DNA from: an uncultured Eubacteriales bacterium
Lineage (GTDB): Bacteria; Bacillota; Clostridia; Oscillospirales; Acutalibacteraceae
Assembly: GCA_934636435.1 (NCBI GenBank)
Contig: CAKUAQ010000060.1
Location: forward strand, 1-8,881
Direction of reading: 5' to 3'
Length of the DNA: 8,881 bases
The stretch's first letter is position 1. The number at the start of each line of letters is the position of its first letter. A program made the translations under genes and the position numbers. Under the pieces are notes generated by a model. The model was not told the DNA's origin, did not search any database, and saw only the letters and a program-made list of their open reading frames with translations. Shown one piece after another: positions 1 through 6,459 of this stretch.

Positions 1-928
1 CACACGTCAGGAATGCCTGCTGCTCCGCATCGAAGCTGCCGTCCCGGTATACCGCGATGTCAAAGGTGACGGGGATCTGTCGTGCCACCGCCTGTTTCAT
101 AAAGGCGAGCACTTCCTCCCGGGTGGCCTTTTCACCGGGCATACACCAGGTATGTCCCTTGTCGCCGTTCTCCGGGTGCACTCCCAGCGGAATGAGCAGG
201 TGCGCCTGAGCGCCGCCCACATCCCGGCTCTCCGGCATCCGCTCAAAATTCAGCTGCTCGCCGCAGGTGAATTCTTCGGTGGACAGCCCCCGCTCGCACA
301 CCCGGGTGCCGGCGCGGTTGCAGGCAATGAGACTGTCCGGGTTGCCCGCCTTGGCGGCGCGGTGGTAATATTCCAGCAGCGTGTCATTGAAGCCCAGCCA
401 CGTGTAGCAGCTGTCGATCCACCAGCCCTTGACCCGGCTGCCGTAACGCTCCGCCCACTCCTGCATCACCGCTGCCCAGTTCTGCACAAACTCCGGTGTC
501 ACCTCCTGCCGGGGATTGCCGATGGACAGCTTATCGCCGATATCGGTGGCCATCCAGGGACCGTCGGCGCTGATATACAGGAACAGGTCGATGTCGTATT
601 TCTCCAGTGCCAGGGCAATGTCCATGGGCAGATCCCGCAGGGAGCAGGCTTCCCCCGGCTTCGTCCCGCAGAGGCGGTCGAAGGTGGCATTGGGGGAGCA
701 CATATAGCGGCTGGCCTGCATGGTGCTGATGCAATAGTACCCGGCGCCCATTTTGTGCAGATTGTACGCCAGTCGTTCGGCATCGAACTCATTGACGCAC
801 TCGTTCCAGGTGGTGATTTTCCCGCTGGGGTTGCGGGGTGCCCAGCTGCCGTTCTGCATCCCGTTGAGATAATGGTTGAATATGCCCCATTTCTTCGATA
901 CGAACCGTTCGATTGCGGGATCTTTCAT
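1..928 (-). CDS. Cytoplasmic GH29-like (alpha-L-fucosidase-like) TIM-barrel protein, 3' end cut by window
   Basis: The reading frame is open from ATG at 928 to the window edge and gives 309 residues with no stop, so the C-terminus is missing. It overlaps the GH95 stop by ATGA (925-928), and a GGAGG (936-940) lies 7 nt upstream of the start. There is no signal peptide: it begins MKDPAIERFVSKKWGIFNHY, so it should act in the cytosol. The WGIFNHY segment (14-20) resembles the FGIFIHW start of GH29 fucosidases. VKGWWIDSCY (166-175) matches the position of the GH29 nucleophile motif, making Asp172 the candidate nucleophile. It is clearly a paralogue of the secreted protein at 5175-6455, sharing for example KxGIFxHYL, FDxxRxAxxL, QAS, RYGxxVxGWW, GFNDxLxELY-like and AGNP-like blocks. 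The GH29 TKHHDGF-type substrate motif is replaced by STMQASRY (68-75), so fucosidase activity is uncertain. Alternatively it is a distinct, unassigned TIM-barrel glycosidase family. Confidence 0.75.
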   Translation of the reverse strand, partial: MKDPAIERFVSKKWGIFNHYLNGMQNGSWAPRNPSGKITTWNECVNEFDAERLAYNLHKMGAGYYCISTMQASRYMCSPNATFDRLCGTKPGEACSLRDLPMDIALALEKYDIDLFLYISADGPWMATDIGDKLSIGNPRQEVTPEFVQNWAAVMQEWAERYGSRVKGWWIDSCYTWLGFNDTLLEYYHRAAKAGNPDSLIACNRAGTRVCERGLSTEEFTCGEQLNFERMPESRDVGGAQAHLLIPLGVHPENGDKGHTWCMPGEKATREEVLAFMKQAVARQIPVTFDIAVYRDGSFDAEQQAFLTC

Positions 929-3276
929 AACCGTCCCTCCGTCCATGTGAATTCGTAGGTGACTCCCGGCCGGGTCTCCAGGGTGGCGATGCCCCCTTCG
1001 GACGAGAAGGGCACCGGCGTGCCCTGCGCCGTGACGGCGGCCACCGCACAGCCGGCTTTGGCGATCCGCAGGATGCCTCCGGCGCGGGATACCACCGTGC
1101 AGGCCGTCAGCTTTCCGGCCTGCCACGCGGCGCTGACTGCAAAGCCGCCCCGAGCGTACAGCCCCGAAAAGCGGCCGTCCGGCCAGGCCGCCGGCAGGGC
1201 GGGCAGCAGCCGCAGCAGGCCGTTATCTCCCTGCAAAAGCATCTCGGCAATGGCCGCCGTAGCGCCGAAATTGCCGTCGATCTGGTAGACGTCCGAATTC
1301 CGACCGTAGCCGTTCCAGTAATTATCTAACAGATATTGATCTTCGATCTCCCGCAGGCTGCGATAGCTCTCCTCCGGACAGCCGACCCGCGCCCACAGGC
1401 ACGCCCGATGGGCCGATGCCCAGCCGCATTCGCCCGCTCCCCGCAGGGTGAGCGTTGTCCGCGCAGCATCCCGCAGCGGCGTATCCTCCGGGGATAGCCC
1501 GGTGCCGGGGTAGATGCCCAGCAGATGGGACATATGGCGGTGATTCCGTTCACCGATATCGCCGTATGCCTGCTCCTCCCGGAACTCCTTGATTTGGCCG
1601 GATATACCGATGGGGTAGGGATCCAGCCGTGGCAGCCGCTCCCGCAGAGTTTGCAACAGGGGCGTATCCGACTCATGCAGCAATGCCGCCGCCTCCAGCG
1701 TGTGCCGGAATACCTCATGGCACATCTGCTGGTCGAAGGAGCAGCCGGTGGTGCGATAGGGCTTGCCGTTCCGGAATTGCTCCGAGGAGGCGGAATAGCG
1801 GATCAGCCATGTGCCGTCGTGATCATCCATCACCAGGGACAGGAACAGCGCCGCCCCGGACAGAATGGGGTACACCCGCTGCAGCACTGCCGGATCGCGG
1901 GTATAGTCATACCAGTCCCAGAACAGCAGCGCCGTGAAGCCGATCGTCCCCGGTCCGGAGTGATCCTCCGTGCTGATGCCGTAAATGTTGTAGGGCCATG
2001 CACCGGTACCGAGTGCCCAGCCGTTCCGGCCGTCCCCGGCGAACCGCTCCGGAAAATACTGCCGCACAAATTCGTCCGCCCGCTGTCTTGCCAGCGGCAG
2101 CAGCGCCTCGAAATAGTCCGCATAACTGACAAACAGCTCCGTCAGGTCGCAGGGGCCGGACGGCCAATAGTTCATCTGCACGTTGATGTTGTGCCAATAG
2201 CCGCTGCTCCAGGGGGTTTCGGCATAGCGGTTCCAGATGCCCTGCAGATTGGAGGGCAGCGTCCCCGGACGGGAGGAGGCGATCAGCAGATATCGGCCGT
2301 AATGGAAGGTCAGCTCCTCCGCCAGCGGCTCGTTCTCTCCCCGGCGCAGGGTATCCAGCAGCGCTGCCGACGACTTTCCGGTATCGACCCCGCCGATGTC
2401 AAAGCCTACCCGGTCGAACAGTGCCCGGTGATCCCGGATGTGTTCGGCCCGGACGGCTTCGTAGCCCGCCTGTACCGCTGCCGCCAGAATTCCGCACACC
2501 GTTTCGTGGGGGAGCGGGTTGCCCGCCAATTTTTGCTGCGGGTTTGGCTCGATGAAGGTGCGGCTCTCCAGCCGATAGTTGGTCGCCGCGGCGATATAGA
2601 GCACCGCCGTCTGCGCGCCGGATACGGCGAGGGCATCGCCCTCCGCCCGGCATATGCCGTCGGTGACCACCGTGGCCTGCAGCTCGCCCCGCACGTCATA
2701 ATAGGTGAGCGCTGTCTCCAGCGTCAGGGTGCTGTCGGCGGCGGTGACGCGGCCGGTCTTGCCCATGCCGTCCCCCGGCTCCACGCACCAGTCCCGGACA
2801 AAGGGGGCTTCGGCGCGCAGCCGGAAGGCCAAAGCCCCCGGGCGATCCGCCGTCAGCCGCACCGCCAGCACCCGCGCCGGATAGGAGGCGAAATACTCCC
2901 GCTCATACCGCACGCCGGCGCAGGAATAGCTCACCTGCACCGTTGCGTCATTCAGCGACAGGGAGCGGCTGTATTGCGACACGGCCGTATGGCCGAGATC
3001 CAGCCACAGCTCGGCAAAGTTATTGAGTCCGGCTCCGCAGGTCGGCTCGTAAAGGGGGTTGCAAAAGCTGTTTTCGGTGATCTGGATCCGTTCGATATCG
3101 GTGCGGCCGCATATCACCGCGCCCAGATAGCCGTTGCCGATGGGCATACTCCGGTTCTGCCAGCCGTCCTCCGCGGCGATCCGCACCGTGCTCAGCGGAG
3201 GCGGCAGACGGTCGATGCCGTCATTCACGGTCGGAGCGGGGTCGTATGCCCGGATTCGATAGGCTTTTCGGTTCAT
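925..3276 (-). CDS. GH95-family glycosidase (alpha-1,2-L-fucosidase / alpha-L-galactosidase type), cytoplasmic
   Basis: This 783-residue protein has the full length expected for GH95, inverting enzymes that remove terminal alpha-L-fucose or alpha-L-galactose. The N-terminal beta domain carries MPIGNGYLGAVICG (44-57) and ERIQITENSF (62-71). The (alpha/alpha)6 barrel carries SRPGTLPSNLQGIWN (335-349), HNINVQMNYWP (362-372), RHMSHLLGIYPG (580-591 region), and QIDGNFGATAAIAEMLLQ (665-682). By analogy with the characterised Bifidobacterium enzyme AfcA, Asn363 and Asn365 plus Asp667 would activate water, and Glu499 in SASSEQ (495-500) would be the general acid; these assignments come from motif comparison. 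No signal peptide is seen, so it probably works on imported oligosaccharides. The start at 3276 overlaps the oxidoreductase stop as ATGA, with AGAGGA (about 3283-3290) upstream, which suggests translational coupling. The segment just before the two Asn residues reads GYWH, which may place it in a separate specificity subclade. Family call is firm, exact substrate is not. Confidence 0.93.
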   Translation of the reverse strand: MNRKAYRIRAYDPAPTVNDGIDRLPPPLSTVRIAAEDGWQNRSMPIGNGYLGAVICGRTDIERIQITENSFCNPLYEPTCGAGLNNFAELWLDLGHTAVSQYSRSLSLNDATVQVSYSCAGVRYEREYFASYPARVLAVRLTADRPGALAFRLRAEAPFVRDWCVEPGDGMGKTGRVTAADSTLTLETALTYYDVRGELQATVVTDGICRAEGDALAVSGAQTAVLYIAAATNYRLESRTFIEPNPQQKLAGNPLPHETVCGILAAAVQAGYEAVRAEHIRDHRALFDRVGFDIGGVDTGKSSAALLDTLRRGENEPLAEELTFHYGRYLLIASSRPGTLPSNLQGIWNRYAETPWSSGYWHNINVQMNYWPSGPCDLTELFVSYADYFEALLPLARQRADEFVRQYFPERFAGDGRNGWALGTGAWPYNIYGISTEDHSGPGTIGFTALLFWDWYDYTRDPAVLQRVYPILSGAALFLSLVMDDHDGTWLIRYSASSEQFRNGKPYRTTGCSFDQQMCHEVFRHTLEAAALLHESDTPLLQTLRERLPRLDPYPIGISGQIKEFREEQAYGDIGERNHRHMSHLLGIYPGTGLSPEDTPLRDAARTTLTLRGAGECGWASAHRACLWARVGCPEESYRSLREIEDQYLLDNYWNGYGRNSDVYQIDGNFGATAAIAEMLLQGDNGLLRLLPALPAAWPDGRFSGLYARGGFAVSAAWQAGKLTACTVVSRAGGILRIAKAGCAVAAVTAQGTPVPFSSEGGIATLETRPGVTYEFTWTEGRL
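936..940 (-). promoter_or_regulatory. Ribosome binding site of the cytoplasmic GH29-like gene, inside the GH95 gene
   Basis: GGAGG on the minus strand lies 7 nt before ATG 928, inside the last codons of the GH95 gene. With the ATGA overlap this suggests coupled translation of the two glycosidases. Confidence 0.85.
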
Positions 3277-4355
3277 ATACTGTCCTCTCCGATGGCTTTC
3301 GCCTTGATCAACGGGGTGTGGCGGGCATCGGTGATGACCTGCATGAGCCGGATGATCTCCTCATCCCGGATGGGGTAGGGCGCGCCGTTTCGCAGGCTCT
3401 CATACAGATAGTTCCAGATGACCGACAGGTCCTCGGCCGTTACCCGGTCATGCTCCTCGATCCAGCGGGGCTCCACCGCCGCCGCAAAGGTGCCGGAGGC
3501 GCCGAAAGACATGGCCGGTGTGCCGGGGTTGGCCACCACCGGCGGCAGCTCCTGCGCCGGGTCGATGTAGCGGGTGACAAGCTCATTATTGCAGCATTCC
3601 ATGGAGCCGCGGTCGCCGTAGGCGGTGTATCGCCGTCCGCCGTTCAGCGCGGCGCTGCCGCTGATCCACAGATTCACCTTGCGGCCGTTTTCGCCCCGCA
3701 GAGCGACGGAGAAATGATCCTCACAGTCGCCGCCGGCCGCCGCCAGTGTGCGTTCGCAGGCGGTCTCGGTCACCGGCGCATCCAGCAGCACCAGCGCCTG
3801 GTCGATGATATGAGGTCCCCAGTTAAGGATCTGACCGCCGCCGAAAGCGGCGATGGTCTGCCAGTCGTCCCGGCGCTGATAGCCCATCTGGGCGATCTGG
3901 ATCTCAAACACATTACCCAGCTTGCCCGAGCGAACGGTGTCCAGAAACCGGTTGAACACCACTTCAAAGCGGCGGTTCTGCCGCACGAACAGCCGGGGCA
4001 GACCGGGCTTATTGGCGCGGGCATACAGATCCCGCATCAGCTCCACCGACATACACGCCGGCTTCTCCAGCAGCACGTGTTTCCCGGCCTCCAGTGCCTT
4101 GACGGCGTGCTCATAATGGTCGCAGGTGCGGGTGGCGATATCCACCAGCTCCACCTCGTCGTCCCGCAGCAGCTCGTCGATGCTGCCGTATGTCCGGCAG
4201 CCCAGCCGCTCCTGCGCCATGGCGGTGCGCTCGGGAAGAATGTCGCAGACGGCCACCACCTCGAATTGGTCCTTCTTGTTTTTCAGTTCGTTCAGATGCA
4301 TGCCCCAGCCGGCGCGGCCGAGACCGATCAGACCGATTTTGATCGGATTGCTCAT
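3273..4355 (-). CDS. Gfo/Idh/MocA-family NAD(P)-dependent oxidoreductase
   Basis: This 360-residue protein has the family's usual length and two-domain layout. The N-terminal Rossmann fold has the dinucleotide motif GLGRAG (11-16), and VCDILPER (36-43) closes the second strand. The EKP motif (97-99) contains the conserved active-site Lys98. The C-terminal alpha/beta domain carries GGGQILNWGPHIID (172-185), where His182 and Asp185 fit the usual catalytic position. Family members oxidise or reduce sugar or inositol hydroxyls with NAD(P), and some start keto-sugar routes to glycoside cleavage. ATG at 4355 is supported by AAGGAG (4363-4368) 7 nt upstream. The gene lies 19 bp after the IolE-like gene and overlaps GH95 by ATGA. 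Adjacency to an IolE-like protein suggests the two act in sequence on a keto-sugar; this is inference. The substrate cannot be told from sequence: inositol, a monosaccharide, or a glycoside are all possible. Confidence 0.92.
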   Translation of the reverse strand: MSNPIKIGLIGLGRAGWGMHLNELKNKKDQFEVVAVCDILPERTAMAQERLGCRTYGSIDELLRDDEVELVDIATRTCDHYEHAVKALEAGKHVLLEKPACMSVELMRDLYARANKPGLPRLFVRQNRRFEVVFNRFLDTVRSGKLGNVFEIQIAQMGYQRRDDWQTIAAFGGGQILNWGPHIIDQALVLLDAPVTETACERTLAAAGGDCEDHFSVALRGENGRKVNLWISGSAALNGGRRYTAYGDRGSMECCNNELVTRYIDPAQELPPVVANPGTPAMSFGASGTFAAAVEPRWIEEHDRVTAEDLSVIWNYLYESLRNGAPYPIRDEEIIRLMQVITDARHTPLIKAKAIGEDSI

Positions 4356-4362
4356 GGTTGTG

Positions 4363-4368
4363 CTCCTT
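4363..4368 (-). promoter_or_regulatory. Ribosome binding site of the Gfo/Idh/MocA oxidoreductase gene
   Basis: AAGGAG on the minus strand lies 7 nt before ATG 4355, within the 19-bp gap after the IolE-like gene's TAA. No room remains for a separate promoter or terminator, so the two genes are co-transcribed. Confidence 0.85.
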
Positions 4369-4374
4369 TTCCCC

Positions 4375-5115
4375 TTAAATCCCCAATCGGCGAATGTATT
4401 CCCGGCTGACGGTCAGATCCTCTGCCGGATTCCGCAGGTGGGTGTCATGCTCCACCAGCAGCCAGCCGTCATAGCCCATGCTCTTGAGCGTTTCGATGAT
4501 CTGCGCGTTCCGGTCGCCCATCTCGCCGGCACCCAGCTCGCAGAACCGCAGCCGATCCCACCAGTTTTTGGCCGACCGGTCTTTGTAAACATAGTCCTTG
4601 AGATGGACCGCCGCCAGTCGGTCGGCATACCGCTCGGCCGTTTTTGCCGGGTCGCCCCCGGCGGCCGCCAGGTGGCCCACATCCAGCAGCAGCTTGCACT
4701 TCGGACAGGCTGCCATGAAGGCGTCCAGCTGCTCCTGCGTCTCCACCGTCAGCCCCAGATGGTTGTGCAGCGCCACGTCCACTCCGTAGGCGGCCGCCGA
4801 CTCGATCTGGGCGTTCACCTGCCGGCAGAACACCGAAAAATCCTTGTCCTGGGATTCCACCCAGACATACCGCTTGCCCAGCGCCGCCGACCAGCGCAGA
4901 GTCTCCAGAGGGGTGCCGCCCCGGCAGGTGGCAAAATCCAGCCCCTGCCGCCGGGCGGCGGCGGAGATGTCCATGGCCTCTGCCGCCGAGCGTGCCTCCA
5001 GCCGCTCCAGCCCGTCGTATCCGGTCTGCTTCAGCAGCGCAAATCGCTGCTCATAATCGTACAGGGCTCCGTACCAGCAATTCAGCCCATAATCTGCAAT
5101 GCCGACTTTTATCAT
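4375..5115 (-). CDS. IolE-like sugar phosphate isomerase/epimerase (xylose-isomerase-like TIM barrel)
   Basis: Start chosen at 5115 (MIKVGIADYGLNC...), giving 246 residues. AGAGG (5127-5131) sits 11 nt upstream, and the product begins directly with the first beta strand, as is usual in this family. A longer frame from 5235 would run into the previous gene and add a tail with no family character. Family-type metal and active-site residues visible: Glu37 in GLERLE, the HNH at 117-119 (HNHLG, recalling the HHHMG of inosose dehydratase IolE), LLLDVGHLA (142-150, with Asp145 and His148), VHLKD (170-174, His171), Glu193 in FCELGAGEMG, and Glu222 in LLVEHD. Relatives isomerise, epimerise or dehydrate sugars and keto-inositols using a divalent metal. 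It lies between the secreted GH29-like gene (59 bp gap) and the oxidoreductase (19 bp gap). It could be an inosose dehydratase, a keto-sugar epimerase, or an elimination enzyme acting on 3-keto-glycosides. The family is secure, the reaction is not. Confidence 0.88.
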   Translation of the reverse strand: MIKVGIADYGLNCWYGALYDYEQRFALLKQTGYDGLERLEARSAAEAMDISAAARRQGLDFATCRGGTPLETLRWSAALGKRYVWVESQDKDFSVFCRQVNAQIESAAAYGVDVALHNHLGLTVETQEQLDAFMAACPKCKLLLDVGHLAAAGGDPAKTAERYADRLAAVHLKDYVYKDRSAKNWWDRLRFCELGAGEMGDRNAQIIETLKSMGYDGWLLVEHDTHLRNPAEDLTVSREYIRRLGI

Positions 5116-5126
5116 GGTATCTTTGA

Positions 5127-5131
5127 CCTCT
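5127..5131 (-). promoter_or_regulatory. Ribosome binding site deciding the start of the IolE-like gene
   Basis: AGAGG, within AAAGAGGTC on the minus strand (5125-5133), lies 11 nt before ATG 5115. It supports this start over the longer frame that begins at 5235 inside the previous gene. Confidence 0.75.
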
Positions 5132-5174
5132 TTCACATGGTTGATCGTGTATGGTGACGATTTCGGCTCGAGCC

Positions 5175-6455
5175 TTATTTCGTCTGCTTTCTCCGCACCA
5201 GCCAGAAAACCGCCACGCCGAGGATCACGACGCACTCCGCGCCGAGGATGGCGAAGAGCAGCGGGTTTTTGCTGACGACTTCTTCGGTTTTCGCAGCATC
5301 GCCCGCCGGAGTGTCGGGCTTTTCCGGGTCGCTCGTGGTGGAGCTGTCGTCCGGGGTATTCGACGGGGTGGGGGCCGGTTCGATCACCGGCGCCGGCTGG
5401 GACTGCACATAGTCGTGGATGGCCTTCAGCTGCGCCATATGCTCGGTGGCGATCTTGCCGTCGGCGCTGATGGCTACGTCGTAGGAGATGGCCGCCCCGT
5501 TTTTGAGGAAGGCCTCATAGGAGTGTTTCGCCAGCTCCGCCGTGTCGTAGAGGGTTCCGCCCAGACCCCAGTTTGCACCCAGGAAGGTGAGCCGGTGCGC
5601 CTGATAGCCGTTTTCCGTCCAGCGGCTGTCCGCCTTATAGGTCAAAAACGACGTGGTATCCAGAAAGTACGGATGGCAGGTCTCGCCGCAGGCGTAATTC
5701 TCCGTTTCAAAGCGGCAGTCGGCGAACCGGATGCCGTCATTGAATGCCACCAGCGTGTGGGGGTTGCCCACCCGGGCGGCATCGCCGTACAGCTCTGCCA
5801 GACGGTCGTTGAAGCCCACATTGTCGTAGCAGCCGTCGAACCACCAGCCGTGCACCTTGTCGCCGTAGCGCTGGGACAGCGCCGCCAGAACGGAGCAGAC
5901 ATTTTTCGCCGCCGTATAGTTGAGCATCCAGTCGCCGCTGGCGCCTTGCCCGATGGAGGCGTCCCCCTGATTCTGGCGGAATACCGCTCCCAGCGCCCGG
6001 GCCATGGGCAGGTTGCTCTGGGGCAGCCCGGGATTCCAATAGAGCATCACCCGGATGCCGTAGGGCTCGCAGGCCCGGATCAAATCGGCCACCAGATCCC
6101 GGTCGGTGCCGCATTTCACACCGGTCAGCGCTTCCATCTCCGGCATGGGGATGGGGAAGTAGCCGCTGGCCTGAGTCAGGGTTATGGTGATCCAAGAGGC
6201 GCCGACGCTGTCCAGATCCTTGGCAAAGCGATCCACGTCAAAGGAGTTGACCGCCTGATTCCAGCCCTCCAGAGAATTGCCGCCGCCCTGCCGCTCCAGC
6301 AGATAGTGGAGGAAGATGCCGTATTTTCCGGCGATCCAGTCGGTGTCGGGATCGTATTTAGCCGCCGATGCCGGTGCCGCCGTGCCCACCAGCAGAACCA
6401 CGGCGAGCAGACAGCCAAGCGCAGAGGAAAGGATCTTCTTCAAGTGCTTATTCAT
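5175..6455 (-). CDS. Secreted, membrane-anchored GH29-like (alpha-L-fucosidase-like) TIM-barrel protein
   Basis: Start chosen at 6455: GGAGG (6465-6469) lies 9 nt upstream and the product then opens with a classic signal peptide (MNKHLKK, hydrophobic 11-24, cleavage likely after APASA near residue 31). This gives 426 residues and leaves 4 bp after the preceding stop. The catalytic-like domain spans about 38-350. It has KYGIFLHY (44-51), resembling the GH29 FGIFIHW start, and VHGWWFDGCY (201-210), where Asp207 fits the GH29 nucleophile. A Pro/Thr/Ser/Asp-rich linker (about 353-392) follows, then a transmembrane helix (about 398-419) and the basic tail RRKQTK. No LPXTG motif is present, so anchoring is by the helix with the enzyme domain outside. 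It is a paralogue of the cytoplasmic protein at 1-928. The GH29 TKHHDGF-like site reads TLTQASGYF (92-100), lacking the His pair, so the substrate may not be fucose. Confidence 0.8.
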   Translation of the reverse strand: MNKHLKKILSSALGCLLAVVLLVGTAAPASAAKYDPDTDWIAGKYGIFLHYLLERQGGGNSLEGWNQAVNSFDVDRFAKDLDSVGASWITITLTQASGYFPIPMPEMEALTGVKCGTDRDLVADLIRACEPYGIRVMLYWNPGLPQSNLPMARALGAVFRQNQGDASIGQGASGDWMLNYTAAKNVCSVLAALSQRYGDKVHGWWFDGCYDNVGFNDRLAELYGDAARVGNPHTLVAFNDGIRFADCRFETENYACGETCHPYFLDTTSFLTYKADSRWTENGYQAHRLTFLGANWGLGGTLYDTAELAKHSYEAFLKNGAAISYDVAISADGKIATEHMAQLKAIHDYVQSQPAPVIEPAPTPSNTPDDSSTTSDPEKPDTPAGDAAKTEEVVSKNPLLFAILGAECVVILGVAVFWLVRRKQTK

Positions 6456-6459
6456 CAGT

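Noticed and set aside
152..958. Plus-strand open frame (268 codons) at the left end
   Set aside because: The true gene here is the minus-strand GH29-like paralogue at 1-928, which has a ribosome binding site, an ATGA overlap and homology to the 5175-6455 protein.
1525..3378. Long plus-strand open frame (617 codons) opposite the GH95 gene
   Set aside because: It lies antisense to a gene with clear GH95 motifs, its translation is low in recognisable motifs and rich in Arg/Gly/Pro/Gln, and such open frames are common opposite GC-rich genes.
3246..4409. Plus-strand open frame (387 codons) opposite the oxidoreductase
   Set aside because: The minus-strand frame carries the GLGRAG, EKP and GGG...H motifs. 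The antisense frame is a composition effect.
5165..5174. Perfect 10-bp palindrome GGCTCGAGCC just after the stop of the secreted GH29-like gene
   Set aside because: It has no loop and no T-run on the transcribed strand, so it is not a convincing terminator. A chance XhoI-type palindrome is more likely, though a weak regulatory site cannot be excluded.
5116..5235. N-terminal extension of the IolE-like gene by 40 codons
   Set aside because: It would overlap the preceding gene, lacks family sequence, and a ribosome binding site at 5127-5131 supports the start at 5115.
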